Source: Ignelater luminosus
Lineage: Eukaryota > Arthropoda > Insecta > Coleoptera > Elateridae
Assembly: GCA_011009095.1 (NCBI GenBank)
Contig: VTPC01090590.1
Coordinates: forward strand, 62,001 to 126,000
Reading direction: 5' to 3'
DNA: 64,000 nt
Shown piece by piece: positions 20,688 to 32,654 of the stretch (its first letter is position 1; every line of letters starts with the position of its first letter). The notes under the pieces are model-generated. The model was given only the letters and a program-made list of their open reading frames with translations. It searched no databases and was not told the origin of the DNA. Both the position numbers and the translations under genes were made by a program.

Positions 20688-21335
20688 TATACAGGGTGAT
20701 TCTAAAGGTGCGGACATGACTCTAGAGGTTCATTAGACGCCTGACTTGGAGTAAAGAATCAAAGTGTGCCATATCCAAGTTTCAAGGATTGCTAAGATAA
20801 TGAGGAAAAACTATTCATTTAGTAAATGCGAAAAAATAACTAGTTAACAGAAAACAATAAAAAACAAATAAAAATCACAATAATTATTCAAAGTGTAGGC
20901 ATGCTTCACATTGACGAACAAGTGAATTCTATGCATTGCGTAATTGTTCGGGCCTTGACGAATTTCTGCAGCAGCTTCATGAAGTCGATTTATTAAATGT
21001 TCTTGACTTTCAACTAGAATAAAGCAGACTTTTGTTTTTAAACAATCTTATAGATAAAAGTCTAGGGGACTTCGGTCCAATGAAGTAGCTGGTCATGGAA
21101 CTGGATCTCTGTGCCCACACCATAGCTAAAGGTATTTATTATTCAACCAAGCCGTTACCGGACTTGCAGTATAAATAGGATCCCATATTGCTGAAACCAC
21201 CTGTTCCTCCGTAAGGCCAGAGGTAAATCTTCTATAAGAATAGGCAGTCTCTTGGAGTTTTGAGCATTAAAACGACCTTCAATGATACCAGCCCATACAT
21301 TTACAGGGCTTCCACAAATTTACTTTTTCTCACTG
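20688..21335 (-). pseudogene. DDE transposase remnant, C-terminal half, with element end
   Basis: The minus strand from about 21330 reads NVWAGIIEGRFNAQNSKRLP, then broken frames with RWFQQYGIP and, near 20940-20890, RQCEACLHFE. The WAGII and C-terminal CxAC-like pattern match the dispersed insect transposase family also seen at 14.8 kb. The catalytic Asp near WFQQ(D)G is altered. The outer end TATACAGGGTGATTCTAAAG at 20690-20709 is a typical terminus for such elements. It is inactive. Confidence 0.6.
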
Positions 21336-22170
21336 TTTATAAATAACTCACTATAAGCTACTGTTTCAACTATTTTAGTTTGAGATACGAGTTTTTAAAA
21401 GTCTGTATGAATAAATTAGTATTTTCTTCATAATTAAATGCTCCTTTTAAAACATGCGATTTGCAATGCGGAAATCTTCGTCACAAATAATCAATTCAAT
21501 TAAAATCAAGTTCTAAAAGATACAATTAAAAGGATTCATAAGCTGTGGAAAAGCAGAAGTCCGATAATTAATCACTGCTTTGCAAAAAAGATAAAGTCTG
21601 ATTATAAAAACGTACTACAGGGTGTTAATTAATAATATCAACCAACTGATAGGATAAATCTCTAGTAACAAGTATTTTTAAATGGAATCTATGGTCAATT
21701 TGTCTTGTTACAAAGTAATCAGCCTTCAAAAGTTGTGTACAGATATGTTGACTCTTAGATGCATTGTCGTTATTTGTCAAAGTATCTTAAATTCTTATTA
21801 AAAGAAACTGTAAGGAATTGCTTTCCAAATGTTCTAAACTTACTTTTCATCATATGGGGTGCACTCTATAGCCGAGGTATGTAATGTCAGAAGAAGAATA
21901 AAGAAAAACTTTTAATTTGTCTCAGCTACAGATAATACTGTGTATAATCAAAAGTGGTTTAAAACAGACATGAGGTATTTCCCTACAATCTTTCTTACTA
22001 GAATACTGATATTTTGACAGATAACGACGATGCATAAAAAAGTTAACCTGCTTGCAGCCAATTTTGAATGCCGACTACTTCATAACTAAGATAATTTGAC
22101 CACTGGTTGAGAAGAAACCTTCTATGGTCGATTGTTAGGAATCAATCCTATTAGTTTGTCGATGTTATTT
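21336..22170. other. Unassigned AT-rich stretch
   Basis: ACAGGGTGTTAATTAATAAT at 21617-21636 looks like another transposon end of the ACAGGGTG type. Otherwise no gene or repeat was recognised. Confidence 0.35.
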
Positions 22171-22179
22171 CTGCTTATG

Positions 22180-23105
22180 CTTTTTGGGTGTACGTCCGAT
22201 TAATCGGGCAGTTCGGGCCTCTCACACCGTTTGGTCTAGTCGGACCTGTTGAGCTGTTGGCACCTGTCGAATCTCTCGGCTCTGTCGGGCCATACAGGTC
22301 TGTCGGACCTTTTCGACTTCTTGGCCTTTCGGGCTTTTTTGGTCTGCAGGAGCGTTTGGGCTTGTCGGACCTCTAGTGCATTTGTACCTCTCGGGCCTGT
22401 AGGGCCTTTTTGACTTCTCGGCCCTTCAGGTGTATCGGGCCGTTTTGTTTTCTTGAGCCTGTCGGACTTTTAGGGCCGTCGGAACCCTCGGACCTGTCGG
22501 CCCTTTTGAAATTCTCGACCCTTCAGGTCTATCAGGTAGTTTTGATCTCTCGGGCCTGTCAGGCCTTTTAGACTTCTCGACCCTTTGAGCTTCTCGGGTG
22601 TGTAGGGCCATTCGTGCTTGTTGGACCGTTTGGGTCCCTTGAGCTGTTGGGCCTTTTGGATTTCTCTGCCCTTCGGGTCTATGGGGGGTGTTTTGATTTC
22701 TCGGGCGTGTTGGACCGTTTGAACTTCTCGGCCCTTCGGGTCTCTCAGTTCGTTTTTATCTCTCAGGCTTATCAGGCCTTTTGGACTTCTCGGTCCATCG
22801 GGCTTTTTGGGTATGTAGGACCTGCTCTTGGGATCTATGGAGGCATTTTGATTTCTTGGGCGTGTTGAACCTATCGGGCCTGTCGAACCTTTTAAACTTC
22901 TCATCTCCTCTGTCGGACTGTTCGGAATTTTTGTACCGTTTGGAGCTCTCGGGCGATTCGGATCTCTTGTGCCGTTTGGGTCTCTTGGGCTGTTTCTGCC
23001 TATCAAGAAGTTTACGAAATTTTTTCGGGTTGCGTCAAGTTTGCCCCCAGTCGGGACAGGTCGGGCCGGGCCTAGAAATTTCGACCCGTGCAGGGCTCTA
23101 CGAGG
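22180..23105 (+). repeat. TCGGGCC-type element with right end
   Basis: About 800 bp of degenerate GC-rich units such as TCGGGCCTGTCGGACCTTTT, with GACTTCTCGGCCCTTCGGGT between. It then reads GGGTTGCGTCAAGTTTGCCC (23027-23046) and the conserved right end TTTCGACCCGTGCAGGGCTC near 23079-23098. The left end is missing: the array begins near CGTCCGATTAATCGGGC (22193-22209), which corresponds to the inner part of other copies. Proline/glycine-like reading frames on both strands are by-products of the repeat and carry no start or splice context. Confidence 0.85.
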
Positions 23106-23235
23106 AGGTACAAAATGAAAATTGAAGATAAGTTGAGAGTACTGCAGTGTTACCAGGTATGAAGATTTTTCCCCAAATTAGAGATTTTTAAACTTGGTGG
23201 GGAAATTAGTGAGAATTTTATAAACGTGGGGATTT

Positions 23236-23385
23236 ATTAGGAATAAATTAGAAATTCTGGGTAAATTTGCAACTTAGTCGTTTTTTAATGGTAAAATAGT
23301 TTGCTTTATTATTATGATAATAATCGAAGTTTTATTTTTGTTATTAAAAGTTTTTGAGTAAATACATAATTTTATATATGTACAA
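23236..23385 (+). repeat. Dispersed repeat shared with 41246-41392
   Basis: About 150 bp is clearly related to the segment right of the decayed protease copy at 41.2 kb. Shared pieces are ATAAATTAGAAATT, TTTTTAATGG, GTTTGCTTT and GATAATAAT, in the same order and orientation. It is non-coding. Confidence 0.7.
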
Positions 23386-23389
23386 ACAA

Positions 23390-25100
23390 ATGTTTTAAGA
23401 AATTGATAAAAAGATGTTTTTTGTTTGTTGTATACTGTCTTGGACATATATCGGAAAAAACCAAGGTCTGCTGTGCTGTGAAAGGTAGGTCTATTAGCAG
23501 CCATTTGTGATCGAAAAGATTAAGGTGAGATTAGCGTAGGCAATCTTGAGAATCAGAAAATTGTTAAAAATTGATTACCATGTCAATTGATTATAGTGTC
23601 AAATTAAGTGATTATAAATGACACCACTAAATGCTTAATCGATGTTGAAATTTTGTTTTCCGGACTTCATGTGAATTTTCTGATGCCCAGGTTTGCAAAT
23701 TATGTTAGTTTGTTCCAAAAAATGTGCTGTAAGAAGTCTGGGATGTCGCTAGTGGGATTTAACAATGAACGACAAAGATCGTGCCGAGCGATATTGTCTC
23801 ATTCGTCAAGGATTATCACAAATATTGCAGAGAACGAATTCTTTTAAAATTGTATAACAGATAATAATAAGACCAAAACAGTCAAAGATTTCTATAGTTT
23901 GTAGAAATTTTTAATGGTTTAAATTTAATCGTTTTAATAATAATAAATAATGATAATATCCATCTCGACATTTATCATTTTTATTTATCTAATTGAAAGA
24001 TAATTAGTAAACAACAAAATGCGACGTTCGGTGTATTACGAATGTTCATTAAAATTAGATATTAGCATATTACCTATTTTATATGTGGTTATTTTCCAAT
24101 CACATTTAAATACTGTTTTCGCCTATGAGGAAATGTAATAAATCAAAATGAAAGTGGAAAATTTAGTTATACAGCGATTGTGTTTAAAATCTGAAGAATT
24201 ATAAAACAATACAATGAAGTGAAACGTAAAAAATGCTTTTGCTTGATAATAAATCAAAATGTCAATGAATTATTACATCAAATTGTCACAGAAACTGTAA
24301 ACAAAAATAAATACCTGTACTAAAATGAAAAATCCATTAAGGAAAATCAACGCACTTGTTTTCGTTCCCCACATTTTATTGAAACTAAAGAGACCTCATT
24401 TAAATGTTTCTGTGTGTTTTCATAATTAGGTCAAAGTACGTATCAAATGCAGAGATTAAAATACGCAATTTGAACATATAAAAATTATATTTGTAAGATT
24501 AGTACTACATTATTTATTCTAGTTTGCTAGATTTCCATTATTTGCATAATGCTTTTTTGACCTTTAAACAATTTTCAAACACAAAACCAAAACATAATAA
24601 AAATACCTCATGTCAACATCATAGCATTTACTAACAGATTAGATGATGATATAGATCTTTCAATTAGGTAACAATTCATTTTTTTCTAATAATTATTTAC
24701 ATGTACTTAAATACACTTGCTATGTAGCATTGTGCTCCTTTTATTTTAAGTGTTTTTATTGATTGTAGTCGAGTGAGGTGACATTGAAAGTTAAAAATTA
24801 TCGAAATACATGATTGCAAAATAAGTATAAATAAAATAACATTTCTGAAGGCCGAGTTTCTTAAATGATAATAGATTTGGATCACTTCCTGATTGTAGAA
24901 TAATATGATACGAAAAAGTAATTCTAAATTCAATTCTATCTTTTTCTACAGGCTCTGTGTTAATTTCGCACACGGCTTTAAATATCTTAAATGAATCTTT
25001 CTCTACTAATTATAAAGTATTCATCTGTTTTTATCGATCATCGGTTTCTTTATTTTTCAACAGCAGTACATAGCTTTGTTAAGAAATTTTGTTTTGTTTT
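23390..25100. other. AT-rich stretch, nothing recognised
   Basis: Small ORFs only (for example 24697-24933 on the minus strand), with no domain or splice context that I can support. Confidence 0.45.
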
Positions 25101-25119
25101 TATCCCACCCATCAACGGT

Positions 25120-27090
25120 CATCTAGCAAACCAGCACGGGATCCATGGCCAGAGAGACGAAGTTCTTCTTCACTGACAAGTTCCTGGAAGAATTTCCGCC
25201 GCCTTTAATCCCTCCCCCCCCAAACAAGAGACAAAACCGCACCGTTACCTGCATCCACGACCATCCACGACTTACACCAGGCGCGTGTCTTCTCCTTCTT
25301 TGACCTTAGGTTCAGTTATGGCACTGGACTGAGAGCTCGGGCTTCCGTTTTGGCCTTCATAAATCTCATTTTGAGGTCGCACTATTCTTGCAAATGGCGT
25401 AAGGCAAAAGTTATCCCCATTCTAAAAGGACAAGGAACCAAACACGCCCGCAAGCTTTCGGCCCGTATCACTAACGAGCGTATTCTCCCAAGTATATGAG
25501 AGAACGTTGGCTACGCAGGCTATGAGTAATAATTAGGAAAAACAAGCTAATATCGAACAAGCAGGCAAGTTTTAGAAGACATAAAAGGACAATAGAGCAA
25601 GTTGCCAGCCTAACTCAATGGATTAAACACAGTTTTCACCGCAAGCAGAGCACTCTGGCTGTATACATCGATTTTAGGACTACTTTCATCCGAATATGAA
25701 AGAAGAAACTACTTAGTAAACTACAACTTTTAGGTCTCAAAGGAAATATCTACAGAGCTATCTCCTTCTTTCTCTCTTAGAGGTATATACGCGTAAAGAA
25801 TGGCGAAACCCTCTCTTAGTACAGTCAAACTAGGCAAGGACTACCTCAAGGATCTGTCATCAGCCCTATTTTCTTTAATCTAACTATCAACAATGTTATT
25901 ACTGCAGTCCAGAGTATCCCTGGTACCCAAGCTCTACTTTATGCAGATGACTTAGTCATTTGGGCAACCAGCAGTAAAATAAAGGCGTTAGAAGTGACAA
26001 TAAACCAGACCTTAGCCCAACGTTCATCTTAGGCTAATGAAAATGAACTAGTCGTCAACACAGAAAAATCGGAATTCCAACTGTCTACACTGCCCACGAA
26101 TCTACAAGAAGGATTATCTTTACTCTACCAGTCCAATCCCCCAAGTGAAACGAAAACTGCTACTTATTTAGGGGTTCAGCTTGACATTAAGTTGCTGTGA
26201 TCAAAGCACGTCGATCAGCTAGCACAGAAGGAAAGTAAGCGAATGCGGTTACTGAGTAGACTAGCAGGATCGAAATGGGAAGCCACAGAATACGTCTTGA
26301 CGCAAGCAGGGATGGAGTATGCAAACGAACTGATTGCCACAGCCCCCAAGACAACTTTGGAGAAGCTAGAGAGAACCTAGAACCAAGCTCTGAAATTGAT
26401 AACTGGTGGTCCCAGCTCTAACCCTATTAACGCGATGAAATTACAAACCGGTGTAGATTCTCTATCGGTAAGAAGAGCCCTGGTAATAATAAGTCTAAAT
26501 GAAAAGGTAAATCGATTGGAGATGGATTACTGGAAAAACTACAAGCCGTCCACTCAGCGACTGAAAACACAGACATCCTTCTATGTAAAAGCGTCCGAGC
26601 TCGGAGAGGCATATAATTTGGACGGAAAACAGAAAATACTTTTCCCAGGGTATGCAGTTAGATATATTTTGGTGTGCCACATCCCTAAGCGAGAATGGAC
26701 TTAATCGAGTCGATGTATAAATGTGAAACTCCACGAACCGTGCAAAGAGCCATCGCACTGAGAACCATTCATATAAGATATCCAGTCACAGAGTGGATCC
26801 TCGTGTACACCGATGGCTCGGTGCTTGATGCTCGTGGAAATGAGGGCGCATGCGTCCTTGCAGAAAACTTCCAGATCTCTCAGGCATTGATTTCGAATTC
26901 TGATGGAGAAGTGAAGGATGTTTTCCTAGCTCTTGAGCTCCTTAAAGTCGAGCGTGGAAATAAAGTAGTTCTTCTCATTGGTTCACAGGCAGTTATTCTG
27001 GCTCTCACATCCTTGGAAGATAACTGTTCAACGCTAGATGTCCGTCATAGTCAGCAACTGATAGGTTCTGCGTGGACTATCTGCCTACAG
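25120..27090 (+). pseudogene. LINE (R1/jockey-type) ORF2 remnant: reverse transcriptase and RNase H
   Basis: Decayed ORF2 in order. Linker before the RT with KWRKAKVIPILKGQGTKHAR (about 25390-25450). RT core with TLAVYIDF (25650-25675), GLPQGSVISPIFFNLTINN (25837-25895) and the catalytic YADDLVIW (25940-25963). The thumb includes LGVQLDIK, then the open stretch 26396-26704 (NQALKLITGGPSSNPI). RNase H at 26780-27090 opens with VYTDGSVLDARGNEGACVL. In-frame stops at 25497, 26032, 26199 and elsewhere kill it. The YADD box, GLPQGS and downstream RNase H place it in the R1/I/jockey group. The element is truncated 5', and its 3' part is abruptly followed by gypsy sequence near 27300. Confidence 0.85.
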
Positions 27091-27279
27091 TAGATCCCCA
27101 GTGATTGGAATCAGGAGAAACGAAGAAGCTGATAGATTGGCAAAAGAGGGCCCTAAGAAGCAACAATCTCAGGTACCTTTGAAATTCAGCACAGCAAAAC
27201 GACTGCTAAAAGGAGCACTAAGGAGTGAGGTGAAAGCCAGGCATGCCGTGGATGCGAAGGACGAGCAGTGGTCCTTCCT

Positions 27280-28330
27280 GTTGGAGTCCAGTGCCTCGCG
27301 GTAATTTCAACTGGTTTCACCAGATGAAAGAAAGCAACGCGAAGCTCATCCGATGGTCACTAAAGCTACAACGGTACACCATCACCGTTCAGCACTGCTC
27401 TGGGCGGAGGAACGAACTATCTGACTTGACCTGACAACACGAGTGAAACCGACAAAATCTTGCCATCCACCCACCTGAAACGCTTGCCACCGAAGCGATT
27501 TCGTTACTGCAGCCAACTCCGCAGCTGTGATGATACTGACTAATGAAGCGAAAACAGTCTAGCGTGCAGCTCCGCGACACCGTCTTCACCCAACCAAGAA
27601 TACAGCTGCTAAAAGACCTGTAGGCCAACTCACCACAAGAACCCGGATGGCAACGAGTCTTTGCCACTAGCTACACTACGGAGGATATGATATTTTAAAC
27701 TTTAGCCGCGAAAAGAAGTTCTACGTGTCCGAGGAGGTCAGACAGCAGGTGAGCATCCAACAATAATTGGTCCATGCTACCATAAGAGACGAGGTGTTAC
27801 ATCAAGCAGTGTGCACAATACAAACGTCATCTACACCAACCCGGGGTCGAGTGGAACTCCTGACCTGCGACCTCTTAGGTCCATACGCAAAAACATCGGA
27901 TTGTTCTTCCAATGTCTGGACCGAGAGGTGTTCCCTAGGTTTGAGTATCACAGAGCAATTAACAACGACAATGGACCGCAATTCACAAAGCAATCTGCCG
28001 ATGGTAGAAAGCGAATTCTTATTTCACCGCGGTGTACAAGCCGAGCCAGAATCCCGCCGAGCGCCGTAGCCGGGAGTTGAAGAACACGCTGAGCTTCCAG
28101 TTCCCACCGCATCTCAAGCGCCGGAATCTATTCGCGCAGAAATGGTCCGGTTCCTATCGCGATCTTTAATGCCTACGGCAAACCGACGCGACGTCTACCT
28201 CGTCGACACCGGCGACCGGATTGCAAAACACCACGTCGACCACCTGCGACCTACATCATCCCGAAGACCTTAACTTGCCCAGCCGAGACCTGCTCTCCCG
28301 CCTCGCCAAGGACCAAGGACCTTGAAAAAC
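27280..28330 (+). pseudogene. Ty3/gypsy pol fragment (RNase H end and integrase)
   Basis: Starts with the end of the RNase H/connection region (KLIRWSLKLQRYTITVQHCS, 27340-27400). Out-of-frame integrase pieces follow: RVELLTCDLLGPYAKTS (27847-27897; first Asp), NNDNGPQFT (27963-27988; second Asp) and the C-terminal region with RRSRELK and HVDHLRPTSS read across frames to about 28260, ending with PEDLNLPSRDLLSRLA. These are diagnostic of an insect Ty3/gypsy group, but the copy is short and broken. It directly follows a LINE RNase H, so one has inserted into, or been joined to, the other. Confidence 0.72.
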
Positions 28331-28734
28331 TGAAAGAAAAGAGAAAAATAGTTTGCATTGCAAGCAGGTGCGTAGTGAGGCAATTAGAATTGTTAGTATG
28401 GTAATGGCTGTTTGCGAAAAAAAACTAGGATGTGCGGGCATAATGTATTTGAAAGGTATAAGACCCTTTGTGTATATACGTAACTAAAGTCTAGGTTGAA
28501 AGAGCTAATGATTCTAGAATCAAAAAGCACATGAATGCCTTTCAGGGGCCCTTTCTCTTGACCACTGTCACTTGCGGCTAAAACAAGATATTCAAGGCAA
28601 CAACAACAGAGGCAAGCAAATGTTGAGGTAAGAGCCAAAATAACGGAATTGCTACACTCAGCATTAAGGTGAGGCGTGACCTTCACTAAAAATAAAAAGG
28701 TGCAGATGAAAAAAGACAGAACTTATATATATAT

Positions 28735-29115
28735 ATACAGTCGGGTACAGAATAGATAACAAAACAGGATCAGCAATGGTGGTAAATCAGAATGAAAGGG
28801 AGGTAGATTCCGACAGTCAGGATTGGGAGAACGAGCTACAGTTATCCAAACAGAACTGAAAGCAATGAAGAAGGCTATAAAATAGATCGAAAAAGACTAA
28901 ACATAATAACACTAAGACACTATAAGATCAAGGCGTTGGGATCCAATGAAATAGAGAATAAAGACAACGAAAGAGAGGATGAATTGGCTAAGTCAGCTTG
29001 CCAACCAGAGCCAAGAGAAATAATACCGATAGCCAAAACAGAAGTTAAAAGACAAGTATGGGCTGAGACAAAGGTACCTTGGAGATTAGATTGGCAGGAG
29101 TCATCAAGGTAAGAC
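28735..29115 (+). pseudogene. LINE RNase H remnant
   Basis: After an (AT)n run (28724-28737), the frame reads YRIDNKTGSAMVVNQNE, in the position of the YTDGS start of a LINE RNase H domain. Further out-of-frame pieces are ATVIQTELKAMKKAIK and NERADELAKSACQPEP (read across frames near 28965-29010). It precedes another R1-type RT piece (29785) in the same direction. They may be parts of one rearranged element. Confidence 0.55.
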
Positions 29116-29399
29116 GATACTCAAATTACTTCTAGAAATAAATATAGAGTTCAAGAACATTAAAACATTCTAATGAAAAGTGAATAAGTGAAGTAAGTAA
29201 GTAAGTGTCAATCAGTAAAGGCAGCCTCTTGGGCGCTACCACAAAAATTGCACATCTAGTTGAACAAGCACTTGCAGTTCCCAGAGAGGATGCTGAATTT
29301 GAAAATAGGCTGTCCTAACACGATCGGCAGTAATGAGATGAAAAAAGAGAATCCAGCCTAAAGGTATCAACAGACAGAAAACGAAAACGATGTAGAGGC

Positions 29400-30560
29400 T
29401 GATGATGAAATCGATGTTTTTGATAAGAGGCCGAATGATCTGATCAAAGAATTATTAGGGCAATGTATATGATTAAGAAAATCATGCACACTGGAAAATA
29501 CATTTTACTTGTGGTCACCCTGGAAGGATATATTAGACTGCATCATGCAAGCAGCGACAGCTTTTATATGATGATGGAAGCATTTTTAAATGAGGAACTC
29601 TTTATAGCGAATTACTTAGCGAAAGAAAGAAAAGGTGAGTTGGAATTAACAAAGAAAGAAACTAAATTGTTAGATGGACCTCAAACGAAGGGAAAAGGGG
29701 TGTGTAGAAAGGGAAATAGACAGCTTTAGCTTGACAAATAGAAAAAAAGCAGAGAGACCTAACTCATAAAGGGCCATCACTAACGTGGGCCTAAGTAGCC
29801 AAAAAGCGATGAACAAAACAACTGTCGAGGTTATACAGGCAGTGGTGAATAAAATTAAAATGAACAGGAGGGAAGGATCTCATACATTGGTGATCGGCCT
29901 AGACATACGAAATGCGTTTGATTCGGCTTGGCACCCAAAGACTTGGAGAACAGTAGATGTCCTAAGAATAAAGGAAAAGTTGAGGCTGTGAAAAGAAGAA
30001 TGAAAGCACTGAGCTGTAGCTACTTTTTATGGAATGATAATTTGCTACTCTAAATGAGAGCATTGATAGAGGTACATTAGATAAAAGGCAAGATATGTTT
30101 CAAACTTTTGCCAATGACCAAGTGATCCTCCTTGAGACAGTTGCAAGCCCTGAAACGATCCTTTCTTTTAGTAATATCTAGAGTCTACCGAGCTACAGCA
30201 ACTAAAGGGCTCGAAGTTGTTGCAGATATCAGACCCTTAAGGGCAGAAGTAAGCCCAAGATACAAAATTGAGGTTGAAAGGAGGAACGAGAATACTAGAC
30301 AGAAAATCAGACATAAGAGAATTACCACAGCCAGTAAATAGAGGACAATCGTAACGGGAAGGTATACAAACCACACCTCTTTTTATATCTATACAGATAC
30401 AGTCCAATTTAAAGAGAGAAGTGCACGAAGGGTGAGAGAGAAATGAAACAGCAGACCAACTTGATAAAGAGGCAAGTATGCAGATTGTGAGTGTGGCATG
30501 AAACAGGATGAACATGGACATGTTATTTGGCGCTGTCAGTTTGAAAACAGACTCCAGGCT
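29400..30560 (+). pseudogene. R1-clade LINE ORF2 fragments (RT fingers/palm and C-terminus)
   Basis: The ORF at 29785-29991 has the RT signature HTLVIGLDIRNAFDSAWHPK, preceded by QKAMNKTTVEVIQAVVNK, which corresponds to the R1-clade motif before the first catalytic Asp. The palm with YADD is deleted. At 30132-30341, ALKRSFLLVISRVYRATATK and GLEVVADIRPL represent the thumb/linker. A cysteine/histidine region follows out of frame to about 30550. A 29463-29729 ORF upstream may be part of the same ORF2 but has no motif I can name. Confidence 0.75.
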
Positions 30561-30779
30561 GTATCTACTTACACCGGTATAGATAAGGAATGATTCGGTA
30601 ATTCCCGTTCATTTTTGTGCAAAGAAGTACCTTGAGACGGGAAGGTATCTGAAGCAAAATCGAAGTGTGGCGGTAATGATTTTAAAGGTTGTTGGCGAAC
30701 TTGAAAGTATTCCTGCTATTTTCGGTTTGCAGTCTCGTGTTAGTTCTTGATGGGTTGCTTTTGCTGCTACGTTCTGACA

Positions 30780-31650
30780 GCGTCAGTGCTGAAGAGGATG
30801 GCTGCCAACCTGGTATCACACGCGTTTTGTGGTTGGTTTGCAAGCTGTAGGCGAAGAGTTTTCTTGAGCCTTGATTGACTTTTTACAAGCAGCTTTGCAT
30901 CGCTGACCAATGAATTGCGTACCATTGTCCAATATTATTGCGTTAAGATATTCATGTCGTAACAAGGCCTTCCCTTTCATGCAACCGATGCACTTGGTGC
31001 ATTTGGTGCACTTGGTGTACTTGGTAATTGTCTTTATGGGAAACATCTCGACCCAACGCAGCGGGTATAAAAGTATGTGACTACGAAGATATGTGCTAGT
31101 AGCCCAAAGGTGTTTCAGGATAAAAGGTCACGGGCTAACATTTAAAACAAGGCTTGGGATTGTCTTGGAGTGTGCTGGCTTGATTATAGGAGTTCTGATT
31201 GTTTCATATGTTCTCAAGTATCCTGCGAGAGGTCTGTCGTAGTGTTCAAACAGGACGCGCTGGAGGACTTTCTTAAACACGTACAGCTTCTTTTCTTCTC
31301 TGTAGTATAACTGTCGACGGTTTTATAGGTAGTTCGTAGTAAAACCTTTTTGACAGTATAGGCCTGAAGGTGGATTTTTTGTAAAATCCCCTGTACCTAG
31401 AGGGGAAATTGTTTGGAGTTGTCGCTTCGTCTTGGGTACTACTTCCGCTAAGGTGCCGACAGCAACGGAATTGGTCAGAGGCATTGCGTTAATGTTTTTG
31501 GAAGTTCGTTTGGTGGGTCTAGCATAGAAACTCATCGGACGCAGCGAGGACAATCTTCAGAGAGATTTTAAGATGGCGAGTTTGATAGCTGGTTTTTGCT
31601 TCTCGATCGTGATAGTGTGTCGATGGAACTCAAGAGATCATCTGATTATC
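30780..31650 (-). pseudogene. Ty3/gypsy integrase remnant
   Basis: On the minus strand, KLYVFKKVLQRVLFEHYDRP (about 31300-31240) resembles the zinc-finger entry of gypsy integrase. RWVEMFPIKTI near 31055-31020 and EYLNAIILDNGTQFIGQRCK (30965-30900) are the core with the second catalytic Asp. The pieces are in two frames with deletions between them. An upstream piece (31553-31323) is lysine-rich without a motif. A tandem TKCTKCTKC run (30985-31030) is a local CACTTGGTG duplication. Confidence 0.65.
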
Positions 31651-32395
31651 TTTTCTTTTTTATCCATCACCTGGTACAGTCGAGTTAGTGTTTTGTTATC
31701 TGTTTGGAAAGTAAGTAATCTATCCTCCAGGTAGGAACGAAATTCTGTTGTGGTTCGTATCACGATGATGATGATATTTTTCTTTGTGCGGATAGAAGCA
31801 AGTGCTCTCATAGGAAATTATTGTTCTCTGATCGCTTTATGTTGATCAGTCTGCAAAACAAGCAGTGGTTGAAAATCCGGAAGATATAACGGCAATGAGC
31901 AGGTCAAGGCGCTCTTTAGGCCTTCGAAAAAGGCAACTTTCGAAAGGAAAAGCTAAAAATCTATCTATAGGTTAACATCAGATAATAGATGCAAAAGAAT
32001 GTGTACGTTGTAAATTAGAAATTCTGTACCGTATATCTTTTCTGAGTAAGAGACATACACATTTAGAAAAGAAACAGCACAAACTGCTCTGATATATTAT
32101 GTAGGTACTACAGATTCAAAAGTTTTCGTACTACACCAAGACACATTGCGTGCATACTATGGTCTATTGAAAACTGTGAAACCAATCCAATATTTAATAA
32201 AGTTAAAGGAGATATCCCCAAATGACGGCGATCTGCTTGTAATAAAAACGAAGAATCACTTCCCAATGGTGCATCAATAACTCTACTATTTAAATCCTCG
32301 CTACACTCTGTACATTTATCACAGAAAGAGTAGTCTCTATTACTTTTGGAACATTATACGTAAGCTCTCGCAGAGGTGCATCACACATGAAACTA
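31650..32395. other. Unassigned stretch
   Basis: May include further decayed retroelement sequence adjoining the gypsy integrase remnant; no motif can be supported. Confidence 0.3.
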
Positions 32396-32399
32396 TGTT

Positions 32400-32580
32400 A
32401 TACGATTAATCGATTAATCGGATAATCGATTAATCAAAACAATCGAAATAACCGATTATTCGAAGAAATAACTCAAAATGATAAAATAAATAATTATTGA
32501 CTAATCGTTGAGTCACTACCTAAATTATTATGCAGACAATCGACTATCAAATAATCAGCTACTATGAGCTTCATGAATCC
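32400..32580. repeat. Palindromic AATCGATTAATCG-rich segment (left)
   Basis: Overlapping ATTAATCGATTAATCGG and TAATCGATTAATC runs, with ATTATTCGA nearby. A similar segment (AATAATCGATTAATCGAATT) lies at 33815-33834. Such ATCGATTAAT-rich ends occur in some hAT-related MITEs. The pair encloses the TCGGGCC composite at 32.65-33.4 kb. Confidence 0.45.
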
Positions 32581-32654
32581 AAATAGGAATAACTAACGTG
32601 TCATCAAAAAAAAACTCAAGTTGCGTAACCTGTTAAGAGAGAAACTTACGTTAG

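Noticed and set aside
22188-23125. Glycine/proline/valine-rich ORFs that look collagen-like
   Set aside because: They exist in several frames and on both strands because the TCGGGCC unit keeps frames open. No start, splice or domain support.
30985-31030. TKCTKCTKC run as a metal-binding motif
   Set aside because: It is a short tandem DNA duplication within a dead gypsy integrase.
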